Shown here in pieces: positions 1 through 7,474 of a DNA stretch of 48,571 nucleotides (position 1 is the stretch's first letter; every line of letters starts with the position of its first letter). The notes below the pieces were generated by a model, which ran no database searches, was not told the DNA's origin, and saw only the letters and a program-made list of their open reading frames with translations. Source of the DNA: DASRRB01 sp036732755. GTDB taxonomy: Bacteria > Planctomycetota > B15-G4 > SIAN01. The stretch spans positions 1-48,571 of the forward strand of contig DAINBU010000022.1 in assembly GCA_036732755.1 (NCBI GenBank), written 5' to 3'. The position numbers and the translations under genes are program-made.

Positions 1-217
1 CCCCCCGTTCAACTTTTGGTTGGGGCGAGCGTGTCCCGTCCATCGAGCCTTTTTCTCCTCCGCCCTCTCGACCCGCCCCCGCCCGTCGCGCGTTCGACCC
101 GCCCTCGCTCCCCGCGGCGTCTTCACCCCCGTTCTCGACGTCCGCTCCAGTTTCAAGCCGCGGCCGCGGCCTCTTCACCCGCGTCCTTGACGTCCGCTCC
201 TCCCTTCCCTCGCCACC
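1..217. other. Gene-free window edge downstream of the respiratory cluster
   Basis: No convincing gene is seen here. The stretch lies downstream of the last minus-strand gene of the respiratory cluster. It is C-rich on the plus strand, with a short T run near 50-55, a GC palindrome near 158-169 and an imperfect direct repeat (listed separately). Whether the operon continues beyond the window edge cannot be judged. Confidence 0.6.
121..200. repeat. Imperfect 28-bp direct repeat
   Basis: The 28-bp unit at 121-148 recurs at 173-200 with 25 of 28 identical positions; both copies end in GACGTCCGCTCC. The copies are 52 bp apart, and the palindrome CCGCGGCCGCGG lies between them. It sits in non-coding sequence just after the DUF420 gene. 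No function is evident, and it could be a decayed small duplication. Confidence 0.5.
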
Positions 218-667
218 CTACGACGACCGCCCCGCCGGGCCGAACGCCCCGCCGTAGAGCATCCACCAGACGACGACGCCGGTGACGCTCACGTAGAGCC
301 AGATCGGGAGGGTGATCCGCGCGAGGCGCTTGTGGCGGGCGATGTCGCCGCGCAGGCCGCGGCGCAGCGTGACGATCGCGAGCGGGACGACCACGACGGC
401 GAGCACCGTGTGCGAGAGCAGGATCGCGAGGTAGACGGCGCGCGCGGCGCCTTCGCCCGGGAAGGGCGTGTGGTGGCCGTGCACGAGCGCCTTGTGCGTG
501 AGGTAGGTGCACAGGAAGAGCGCCGACGTCGAGAACGCCGCGACCATGCAGCGCTTGTGGAACGTGATGCGCTTGCGCCGGATCGCGCACCAGCCGGTCG
601 TGAGCAGCAGCGCCGCCGTCCCGTTCAGCGCCGCGTTGATCGCCGGCAGGTCGTCGACGCCGATCAC
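218..667 (-). CDS. DUF420 membrane protein (CtaM/YozB-like oxidase assembly factor)
   Basis: A 149-residue protein with about four membrane helices that matches the DUF420 family, whose members (YozB/CtaM) are needed for maturation of heme-copper oxidases in Firmicutes. Family hallmarks seen are FHKRCM in the first third, a THKALVHG stretch, and HKRLARITLPIWLYVSVTG near the end, with several conserved histidines. The start is a GTG at 665-667 that overlaps the sco stop codon (GTGA), which implies translational coupling. An in-frame extension further upstream reads through sco in another frame and is not used. It is the last visible gene of the oxidase cluster, consistent with an assembly role. 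The family assignment is fairly secure; the exact biochemical role is inferred. Confidence 0.85.
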   Translation of the reverse strand: MIGVDDLPAINAALNGTAALLLTTGWCAIRRKRITFHKRCMVAAFSTSALFLCTYLTHKALVHGHHTPFPGEGAARAVYLAILLSHTVLAVVVVPLAIVTLRRGLRGDIARHKRLARITLPIWLYVSVTGVVVWWMLYGGAFGPAGRSS

Positions 668-1359
668 TTCGCGGCGTCCCGCGGCTGTTGCTTCAGCAGC
701 GCGCGCACCGTCTCGACCACGTCGCGCACCGGCTCGTGCCCCGGCTCCACGACGCTCTTCGTGTCGTGCATCATTCGCAGGCGGCCGTGGCGGTCGACCA
801 CGAAGAAGCGCGTCGAATGCGGCACCTGGCCGTCCGGGAGCTTCTCCCCCACCGGCGAGAGGAAGCTCTCCTGCACCAGCTTGAAGATCGCCGTCTTCTC
901 GCCGGTGAGCCAGTGCCAGCGCGGCGAGAGGCCGCCGCGCGCCGCCGCGAAGTTGCGCAGCACGTCGGGGGTGTCGGTCTCGGGGTCGACGGTGATCGTC
1001 ACGAACTCGACGTCGGGCTCGCCGCGCAGGTCCTGCACGAGGGTGCGCAGCGACTGCGTCATCGGGATGCATGGGCCCGAGCAGCTGGTGAAGACGAAGT
1101 CGGCGACCCAGATCTTGCCGAGCAGCTGCGCGCGCCCGAACGCGCGGCCGTCGGTGTCGAAGAGCGTGAAGTCGGCGATCTCGCCGAAGTCCGCGAGGAC
1201 GCCGGAGCGCGGACGATTGGGGTCGTCGTCGGCGCGCGCCGCATCGACGTCGCGGCGGTCGACCATGCGCTTCACGGCGACGCCGGCGAGGAGCGCGACC
1301 GCGAGGCCGAGCGCGATGGGCGCCGCGAGGGATTTGCGCCGCGGTTCGGAGTCGTTCAC
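664..1359 (-). CDS. sco: SCO1/SenC/PrrC family copper chaperone
   Basis: A 231-residue thioredoxin-fold protein with an N-terminal membrane anchor (residues about 11-29). The copper-binding CxxxC motif is TSCSGPC, with C93 and C97, and the conserved distal histidine is H181 in QVPHSTRFFVVD. Sco proteins deliver copper to, or reduce, the CuA site of cytochrome oxidase subunit II, which is encoded upstream in the same cluster (ctaC). The ATG overlaps the stop of the preceding small membrane-protein gene by 4 bases, and the stop overlaps the next start. All metal-ligand residues are present. Confidence 0.93.
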   Translation of the reverse strand: MNDSEPRRKSLAAPIALGLAVALLAGVAVKRMVDRRDVDAARADDDPNRPRSGVLADFGEIADFTLFDTDGRAFGRAQLLGKIWVADFVFTSCSGPCIPMTQSLRTLVQDLRGEPDVEFVTITVDPETDTPDVLRNFAAARGGLSPRWHWLTGEKTAIFKLVQESFLSPVGEKLPDGQVPHSTRFFVVDRHGRLRMMHDTKSVVEPGHEPVRDVVETVRALLKQQPRDAAK

Positions 1360-1643
1360 GGGCGTCGCTTCACCAGTCGGAAGAGTCCGAAGCCGAGCAC
1401 GAGCACGGCGACGGAGACGAGCACGACCTCGAAGGTGAGGACTCTCGGGTTGCCGGAGAGCACCCCCGGCGGATGGTCGGGATCGCGAAGCACGCGCTCG
1501 TAGAAGACGACGTAGCCGACGGTCGCGAGCACGAGGAGCCCGACGAATGCGACCAGCAACAGGAGCACGCGCCGGTTGCGGGCGCGCAACCGCGCGGGGT
1601 CGTTTCCGGGGTTCGTCGCGGGCTCGGTCATCACGGGATCCAT
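1356..1643 (-). CDS. Small two-helix membrane protein of the oxidase cluster
   Basis: A 95-residue protein with two hydrophobic segments (residues about 25-47 and 70-88), a basic connection between the N-terminal region and helix 1, and a basic C-terminus (RLVKRRP). I do not recognise a family. It lies 4 bases downstream of ctaB and overlaps sco by 4 bases, so it is clearly part of the operon. By position and size it could be a minor oxidase subunit or an assembly factor, but no sequence motif proves this. An alternative ATG four codons downstream (1631) has a GAGG at a better distance, so the start is uncertain. Confidence 0.75.
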   Translation of the reverse strand: MDPVMTEPATNPGNDPARLRARNRRVLLLLVAFVGLLVLATVGYVVFYERVLRDPDHPPGVLSGNPRVLTFEVVLVSVAVLVLGFGLFRLVKRRP

Positions 1644-1647
1644 CGCC

Positions 1648-2499
1648 TCACCAGCCGAGCGCGATCAGCGAGAGGAGGCTGGGCAGGTAGACGAGCGACG
1701 CGAGCAGCACGCGCCGCGCGCTCGCGTCGGCGGGCGCGCGCAGGAACTGGAACGACGGCCACAGGAAGAGCCCGCCGAGCAGGACCGCTCCCACGAAGTA
1801 GACCGGGCCGGCGATCCCGAAGCGGACCGGCAGCAGCGAGACGACGCAGAGCGCGACCGCGTGCAGGCACATCTGCCGCGCCGTCATCGCCCCCTGCGGG
1901 TCGCGCGCCGGCAGCATGACGAGGCCGCCCTGCTCGTAGTCGCGCCGGTAGAGCCACGCGATCGCCAGGAAGTGCGGCAGCTGCCAGAGGTAGAGGATCG
2001 CGAAGAGGGCGAACGCCCCCGCGCCGAGCTCGCCGCGCGCGGCCGTCCAGCCGAGCACCGGCGGCAGCGCGCCCGGGATGGCGCCGACGAAGGTGTTGAG
2101 CGTCGTGACGCGCTTCAGCGGCGTGTAGACGCCGAGGTAGCTCGCGAAGGCGAAGAGGGCGAGCGCCGCGGTGAGCGGGCGGCTCTTGGTCGAGAGCAAG
2201 AGGAGACTCACGGCCGCAAGCGCGATCCCGAGCGTCGTCGCCGTGCCGGGCGCGACGCGGCCCGCCGGGATCGGGCGGTTCATCGTGCGCGGCATGCGGG
2301 CGTCGACGTCGCGCTCCATCACCTGGTTCAGGATCCCGGCCGCGGCCGTGATGCCGGCGATGCCGGCCAGCGAGAACGCGAGCGCCACGCCGTCGACGTG
2401 CGGGTTGGCGGCGAGGAAGCCGGCGAGCGCGGCGACGGTGCCGGCCGCGACGATGCGCGGCTTGGTGAGCTCGAGCCAGTCGCGCCAGGTCGCGGTCAC
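1648..2499 (-). CDS. ctaB: Protoheme IX farnesyltransferase (heme O synthase)
   Basis: A 283-residue UbiA-superfamily prenyltransferase that converts protoheme to heme O, the first step to the heme A of the oxidase encoded in this cluster. It begins WRDWLELTKPRI, the usual CtaB opening. The prenyl-diphosphate/Mg-binding motif is NQVMERDVDARMPRTMNRP, with the typical Asp pair, and many membrane helices follow. The second Asp-rich loop region is YRRDYEQGGLVMLP. Length is normal for the family. The start is a GTG overlapping the ctaA stop (GTGA, 2496-2499). A much longer in-frame extension upstream is only the antisense-like reading of ctaA and was not used. Confidence 0.93.
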   Translation of the reverse strand: MTATWRDWLELTKPRIVAAGTVAALAGFLAANPHVDGVALAFSLAGIAGITAAAGILNQVMERDVDARMPRTMNRPIPAGRVAPGTATTLGIALAAVSLLLLSTKSRPLTAALALFAFASYLGVYTPLKRVTTLNTFVGAIPGALPPVLGWTAARGELGAGAFALFAILYLWQLPHFLAIAWLYRRDYEQGGLVMLPARDPQGAMTARQMCLHAVALCVVSLLPVRFGIAGPVYFVGAVLLGGLFLWPSFQFLRAPADASARRVLLASLVYLPSLLSLIALGW

Positions 2500-3530
2500 G
2501 TCTGCGCCTCCACGGCTGCGCCTGGCGCGTCCGGCGCGAGCGCGCGCCAGGACCGCAGCACGAGCAGCACCGCGCCGCCGAGGAGCGTCGCGCCGACCAC
2601 GACGTGCGTCGTCGTCACGTTGGGATTGGTGCGCGTCGCGAAAGTGAGGAGGCCGAGGCCGACCTGCACGACGACCAGGAGGGCGAGCGCCGCGGCGACG
2701 CGCGTGAGCCGCCGCTCGCCGGCGCGCCGCCGCGCGACGTGGAGCGCCGCGCCGACCAGCGCGAGCGCGACGAGCAGTGCGAAGCTCCCGTGCGCGAGGA
2801 TCGCGGCGGAGAGGCCGCCGCTCACCGGCGGCGGCGCGAACGGCGGGACGAGGTCGGCGAAGCGCGGCGGGAAGGCCTCGTCCGGCATCTCCTTCTTCCA
2901 GCAGTGGCGCACGACGGCGCCGAGCAGGAGCTGGACGAAGACCGACCCGGCGGCGAGCAGCGCGACGCGCTTCAGCGCGCCCGCCCCCGCGTCGGCGCGC
3001 GGCACCGTCGCGCGCCACTCCCGCGAGAGCAGGTAGGCCGTCGCGATCGAGAGGCAGAAGAAGCTCTGCGCGATCATCCCGTGCACGATCGAGACGGCGG
3101 GCGGCAGGAAGTACTTCACCGTGATCCCGCCGAGCCCGCCCTGCACGCAGACCAGCACGAAGAGCAGGACGGCGAGGCGCCGCACGAGCGGCCGCTCGGC
3201 CGTGCGGACCAGCCAGACCGCTTCGATCGTCGTGAGCAGCCCGACGAAGGCGGCGACCATGCGGTGGCCGTGCTCGTAGAAGATGTTCCCGACCAGCGGA
3301 ACTGCGAACGGATTGATCCAGCCGTACGAGGTCGGCCAGTCGGGCACCGAGAGCCCGGCGTCGTGGCTCGTGACCGACGCGCCGGCGACGATCAGCAGCC
3401 AGGTGCAGAGGACCTGGAAGCAGGCGAAGCGGTGGCGCCACGCGCGGTGCTCCGCCGCGACGCGCTCCGGCGCGCGGCCCTCGGCGCGGGTCGCGACGGT
3501 CGCTGCGGATGCGGCGGCGGACGGATTCAC
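2496..3530 (-). CDS. ctaA: Heme A synthase (COX15/CtaA family)
   Basis: A 344-residue protein with eight predicted membrane helices that oxidises heme O to heme A. Family features seen: SHDAGLSVPDWPTSYG after helix 1, HGHRMVAAFVG with conserved histidines, GGITVKYFLPPAVSIVHG, and a second half repeating the four-helix fold (HGSFALLVALALV). The tryptophan/glycine-rich first periplasmic loop and the histidine pattern place it in the COX15/CtaA family. It overlaps ctaB by 4 bases. Between its start and the ctaD stop lies a 123-bp spacer holding three hairpin repeats. Confidence 0.93.
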   Translation of the reverse strand: MNPSAAASAATVATRAEGRAPERVAAEHRAWRHRFACFQVLCTWLLIVAGASVTSHDAGLSVPDWPTSYGWINPFAVPLVGNIFYEHGHRMVAAFVGLLTTIEAVWLVRTAERPLVRRLAVLLFVLVCVQGGLGGITVKYFLPPAVSIVHGMIAQSFFCLSIATAYLLSREWRATVPRADAGAGALKRVALLAAGSVFVQLLLGAVVRHCWKKEMPDEAFPPRFADLVPPFAPPPVSGGLSAAILAHGSFALLVALALVGAALHVARRRAGERRLTRVAAALALLVVVQVGLGLLTFATRTNPNVTTTHVVVGATLLGGAVLLVLRSWRALAPDAPGAAVEAQT

Positions 3531-3556
3531 GAACTTCTCGATTCGGATGCTTCAGG

Positions 3557-3652
3557 CCGCCGCGTCGAAACGCGGCGGTTTTGATGTTTCAGCCCGCCGC
3601 GTCCAGGACGCGGCGGTTTGGATTTTTGGTCCGCCGCGTCGAGACGCGGCGG
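3557..3652. repeat. Three tandem hairpin repeats with a 37-bp period
   Basis: Three near-identical perfect palindromes occur at 3557-3578, 3594-3616 and 3631-3652, with starts exactly 37 bp apart. The shared arms are CCGCCGCGTC and GACGCGGCGG (the first copy has CCGCCGCGT/ACGCGGCGG around CGAA), with 2-4 base loops. The first two copies are followed by T-rich spacers on the plus strand. The array fills the ctaD-ctaA spacer and abuts the ctaD stop codon. As RNA on the minus strand it would form three strong stem-loops between the subunit I and heme A synthase messages. It could act as an mRNA stabiliser or attenuator, or be a REP-like mobile palindrome. Confidence 0.85.
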
Positions 3653-3653
3653 T

Positions 3654-5642
3654 TCAGTGCGCCGGCGCCGGCGCGGGCGCCGTTCCGCCGGACGAGGTCG
3701 GCCCGCCGCCCTTCGGCATCGGGATCCACTGCGGCGCGTAGTCCTCGGCCATCGCCGGGTGCGAGAACTCGTAGGGCCCGTGGTAGACGGTCGGCACCGA
3801 GCCCGGCCAGTTGCCGTGGCCCGGCGGCGTCGGCGTCGACCACTCGAGCGAGTTGGCGTGCCACGGGTTGTCGCTCGTGACCCGCTTCCCCTTCCAGATG
3901 TTCCAGAGCAGGTTGAACAGGAAGATGAACTGGGAGAAGCCGAGCAGGATCGCGCACCACGTCATGAAGACGTTCATGGACTCGTAGGGCTTGAGGAACT
4001 CGTAGGAGCGGAAGCTCGCGTAGCGGCGCGGGTAGCCGCCGAGCCCGATGATGTGCATCGGGAAGAACACGCCGTTCATGAAGATGAACGTGAGCCAGAA
4101 GTGGATCTGGCCCCAGAAGTCGCTCATGAAGCGGCCGAACATCTTCGGGTACCAGTGGTAGATCCCGGCGAAGATGCCCATGACCGAGCCGGTGAACAGC
4201 ACGTAGTGGATGTGCGCGACGATGAAGTAGGTGTCGTGGATGAAGATGTCGAACGGCGCGCAGGCCATGTAGATGCCCGACAGCCCGCCGATGACGAACA
4301 TCGACACGAAACCGAGCGCGAAGAGCAACGCGGGGGAGAAGGTGATCTGTCCTCCCCACAGGGTGCCGAGCCAGTTGAACACCTTCACCGCGCTCGGCAG
4401 CGCGATCATGATGGTCGACATCATGAAGGTGGTGCCGAGCACCGGGTTCATGCCCGACTGGAACATGTGGTGGCCCCACACCACGAAGCCCAGGCCGGCG
4501 ATCGCCGAGATGGCGTAGACCATCGGCCGGTAGCCGAAGATCGGTTTCCTCGACCACACCGCGATGACGTCGCTGCAGATGCCCATCGCGGGCAGGATCA
4601 TGATGTAGACGGCGGGGTGCGAGTAGAACCAGAAGATGTGCTGCCAGAGGATCACCTGGCCGCCGCCCGCGTTCTGCAGCGCGCGCTCGGTGAAGATCAA
4701 GCCCGAGGGCAGGAAGAAGCTCGTGCCCATGTGGCGGTCGAAGAGCAGCATCGCCATCGCCGAGGAGAGCACCGGCGTCGCGAAGAGCTGCAGGATCGCC
4801 GTGATGAACGCGGACCAGGTCGTGAGCGGCATGCGGAAGAGCGTCATGCCGGGCGAGCGCAGGTTGATGATCGTCGTGATGTAGTTCATCGATCCCATGA
4901 TCGACGACGTGCCGACCAGGATGACGCCGATGCACCAGAGCGTCTGGCCGATGCCCGATGAAGGCGCGGCGCTCGCGACGTCGCTCAGCGGCGGGTAGGC
5001 GGTCCAGCCCGCCCCCGCCGCCAGCCCTTGCGGATCGGCGAAGAAGCTCCCGAGCAGGACGAGCGCGCCGCCGAGCCAGGTCCAGAACGACAGCCCGTTC
5101 AGGAACGGGAAGGCCATGTCCTTGGCGCCGATCTGCAGCGGGATCACGAAGTTGCCGAAGAAGCCGGTCAGCATCGGGATGATGACCAGGAAGATCATCA
5201 CCGACGCGTGCATGGTGAAGGCGATCGGGTACCAGGCGTCCGGCATCTGGCCGCCGTTGTCGTCGAAGATGCCGGCCTCGTGCTCGTCTTCGTCCGGAGT
5301 GGTCGGGTCGTCGGGCGTGCCCCACAGCAGGTGGCCGAGGACCGGGATCGGCTTGTCGACGTTGACGGTCGCCGGGTCGATGCCCTTCGCGACGTACTCC
5401 TGCTTCTGCGCGTCGGTCATGGTCGCGCCGGTCGGGTAGGCGACCTGCCACCGCACCATCAGCGCGAGCAGCCCGCCCACCATCAGCGTGAACAGGCAGC
5501 TGAACATGTACTGCAGGCCGATCACCTTGTGGTCGGTCGAGAAGACGTACTTGCGCAGCCACGGCAGCTCGTGGTGGTGGGCGCCGTGCGTCGCGTCGTG
5601 CGCGGTCGCGCCGTGCGCCGGTGCCGCGTGCGTGTCGCTCAT
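3654..5642 (-). CDS. ctaD: Cytochrome c oxidase subunit I, A2-type
   Basis: A 662-residue heme-copper oxidase core subunit with about 12 membrane helices. Ligands seen: heme a H145 (AFTMHASV), CuB H342 in YSHPAVY with the cross-linked Tyr candidate Y346, CuB H391/H392 (VWGHHMF), and H477/H479 (YFIVAHIHYV) for hemes a3 and a. The usual HPEVY glutamate is absent; instead Y340-S341 precede the histidine, which is the signature of A2-type (YS motif) oxidases. A loop of about 60 extra, acid-rich residues lies between helices 1 and 2 (residues about 68-130). The N-terminus is His/Ala rich and the C-terminus ends in an Ala-Pro tail. It follows ctaC by 43 bases. Confidence 0.97.
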   Translation of the reverse strand: MSDTHAAPAHGATAHDATHGAHHHELPWLRKYVFSTDHKVIGLQYMFSCLFTLMVGGLLALMVRWQVAYPTGATMTDAQKQEYVAKGIDPATVNVDKPIPVLGHLLWGTPDDPTTPDEDEHEAGIFDDNGGQMPDAWYPIAFTMHASVMIFLVIIPMLTGFFGNFVIPLQIGAKDMAFPFLNGLSFWTWLGGALVLLGSFFADPQGLAAGAGWTAYPPLSDVASAAPSSGIGQTLWCIGVILVGTSSIMGSMNYITTIINLRSPGMTLFRMPLTTWSAFITAILQLFATPVLSSAMAMLLFDRHMGTSFFLPSGLIFTERALQNAGGGQVILWQHIFWFYSHPAVYIMILPAMGICSDVIAVWSRKPIFGYRPMVYAISAIAGLGFVVWGHHMFQSGMNPVLGTTFMMSTIMIALPSAVKVFNWLGTLWGGQITFSPALLFALGFVSMFVIGGLSGIYMACAPFDIFIHDTYFIVAHIHYVLFTGSVMGIFAGIYHWYPKMFGRFMSDFWGQIHFWLTFIFMNGVFFPMHIIGLGGYPRRYASFRSYEFLKPYESMNVFMTWCAILLGFSQFIFLFNLLWNIWKGKRVTSDNPWHANSLEWSTPTPPGHGNWPGSVPTVYHGPYEFSHPAMAEDYAPQWIPMPKGGGPTSSGGTAPAPAPAH

Positions 5643-5685
5643 CGAATCACTCTCCCGAATCGGACGGGGCGCGTCTCGGCGGCCG

Positions 5686-6507
5686 TCACTTGCCAGTCTT
5701 GACCTTCCGGGCCATCTCCGACTCCGCCCGCACCCACTCGTCGAACTTCGCCCGCGGCAGGACCTTCATCACCATCCGCATCGTGTAGTGGTTCATGCCG
5801 CACAGCTCGGCGCACGCGACCTCGAAGTGCTGGTCGTCGTCGAGCGCCATCGGCGCGTTCTCGTACCAGTACTTGCCGTCGTCTCCGGGACCGGTGACCT
5901 TGTTGCAGTCGAACCAGACGTTCCCGACGAAGCCCGGCACCGCGTCCTGCTTCACCCGCAGCACCGGGATGAAGAGGCTGTGGATCACGTCCTGCGACGT
6001 GAGCTTGACGTTCACGTTCTCCTGGTGCGCCTCGTCGGTCTCGACCGGGATGACCAGCGTGTTGTCCTTGGCGTAGTCGTCGTCGGTGTCGAACTGTCCG
6101 TCGGCGCCGGGGTAGTACACGTGCCACGCGAACTGCTGCGCCGTGATCTTGAGCGTCGTCTTGAACTCGTCCGCGCGCGGGTACTTCGAGCTGGTCGGGT
6201 TCTTCGCCCACGCCCACGCGTCGTTGCTGGCCACGCCGATGATCACGAAGATGATCGTCGGGATGATCGTCCAGGCCACCTCGAGCTTGTGGCTGCCGTG
6301 CGTGTAGACCGCCTTGCGGCCCGGGTTCCTGCGGTACTTGATGCAGAACCAGACCATGACGCCCTCGACGGCGACGAAGGTCACCATCGTGAGCCAGAAG
6401 ATCCAGAGGAAGAGGTTGTCGATGCTGTCGCCGAAGCTCGAGTGCTGCGGCGGGAGCCACCAGTACCAGGTTTCCAGCGGTGCATCGGTGAGGAGAGCGA
6501 GGGGCAT
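5686..6507 (-). CDS. ctaC: Cytochrome c oxidase subunit II (CuA domain)
   Basis: A 273-residue subunit with two membrane helices (residues about 31-55 and 77-96) and a periplasmic cupredoxin domain. The complete CuA site is visible: H176 (DVIHSLF) and CAELCGMNHYTM, giving C232, E234 backbone, C236, H240 and M243. An aromatic segment (QQFAWHVYYPG) near residue 124 matches the electron-entry patch of the family. No fused cytochrome c domain is present, so this is not a classical caa3 subunit II, and electrons must arrive from another carrier such as the cupredoxin lipoprotein or octaheme protein encoded just upstream. Confidence 0.96.
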   Translation of the reverse strand: MPLALLTDAPLETWYWWLPPQHSSFGDSIDNLFLWIFWLTMVTFVAVEGVMVWFCIKYRRNPGRKAVYTHGSHKLEVAWTIIPTIIFVIIGVASNDAWAWAKNPTSSKYPRADEFKTTLKITAQQFAWHVYYPGADGQFDTDDDYAKDNTLVIPVETDEAHQENVNVKLTSQDVIHSLFIPVLRVKQDAVPGFVGNVWFDCNKVTGPGDDGKYWYENAPMALDDDQHFEVACAELCGMNHYTMRMVMKVLPRAKFDEWVRAESEMARKVKTGK

Positions 6508-6572
6508 CTTGTTGGCCTCCGCGGCCGGTTCGTCGTGTCAGCAGGAGCGCGGGCGCGCCGCGCCGGCCGGGA

Positions 6573-7412
6573 TCACTTGAGCTTGAGCGTGAAGTCCGCG
6601 GTGGTCGCCTTGCCGGTCTCGACCTTCACCTTCACCGTCTGGTCGGCGCCGGCGAGCTTCATGCTCTCGTGGTGGAGCTTCAGCTCGTACTCGCCCGGCG
6701 GGACGTTCTTGATGGTGTAGGTGCCGTCGGCCGCGCTCGTCGCGAAGAACGGGTGCGTCTTCACGCCCATCCACGCGCCCATCCAGGGGTGCACGTCGCA
6801 CTTGAACTTGAGCATCCCCTCCTCGGGGACGAAGACCTTCGACACGACGCTCGGCTTCACCATCGCGAAGTTGGACTCGTCGTTCGCTTCCTGGCGGCCG
6901 ATCCAGTGCACGTTGTGGCTGGTCGGGTCGGAGCTCTTGATGTTGAGCGTCTGGCCGGCCTGGATCCCCATCACGTGCGGTTGGTAGCGGCAGCCTTTCT
7001 GGTCGATCAGCGCCGCCTCGGTCGGCACCTCGTAGCTGTCCTTCACGTCGAGGAAGAGGAAGGCGTACTCGACCTTGCCGTCGTTGACGACGAGGTCCTC
7101 CTTGTAGTTCTGCTCGCCCGCCGCCGTCTTCATGCACTCGGCGTTGCCCGACATGTCGATCGGCTCGCGCGGCGGCGCGGTGCCCTCGAACTTGATCACG
7201 CCGCTGATCGTCCCGGCGGTGGCCGGGTCGACCTTCTTCAGGGTCACGGCGCCGCCGCCCGTCGCGCCGGCCTTGCTGCCCGGGTCGCGCATCCGCTTGC
7301 GGTTGGGCGACTCGTCGCTGCTGCAGGCCGCGACGATCGCGAGCGCCGTGATTCCCGCCGCCAGCGTCCACATGGCCCGGTTCGAAAGCCCCGGGATCTG
7401 CTTCGTCTTCAT
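6573..7412 (-). CDS. Cupredoxin-like lipoprotein with carboxypeptidase-regulatory-like fold
   Basis: A 279-residue exported protein. It has a hydrophobic signal (residues about 14-28) followed by a lipobox ending at C30 (AIVAAC), so it is probably lipid-anchored. A beta-rich domain carries potential type I copper ligands: H166/H169 (SHNVHW), C205 and H208 (FKCDVHPWM), with M211 or M215 as axial candidates. It is followed by a GTYTIKNVPPGEYELKL strand pattern typical of carboxypeptidase regulatory-like domains. The start is chosen because AGGAG lies a good distance before the ATG at 7412. Its place between the octaheme protein and subunit II suggests an electron carrier to CuA, but copper binding is inferred, not shown. 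Confidence 0.82.
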   Translation of the reverse strand: MKTKQIPGLSNRAMWTLAAGITALAIVAACSSDESPNRKRMRDPGSKAGATGGGAVTLKKVDPATAGTISGVIKFEGTAPPREPIDMSGNAECMKTAAGEQNYKEDLVVNDGKVEYAFLFLDVKDSYEVPTEAALIDQKGCRYQPHVMGIQAGQTLNIKSSDPTSHNVHWIGRQEANDESNFAMVKPSVVSKVFVPEEGMLKFKCDVHPWMGAWMGVKTHPFFATSAADGTYTIKNVPPGEYELKLHHESMKLAGADQTVKVKVETGKATTADFTLKLK

Positions 7413-7474
7413 CGCGTGCTCTCCTTCTTCAGTCGGTCTCGTTCGGGGGGGATCGGCGCTGCGCCCGGCGCAGC

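Noticed and set aside
3557..3652. Tandem hairpins as a CRISPR array
   Set aside because: Units are palindromic with 14-15 base spacers that are too short and only three copies exist; no cas genes are nearby.
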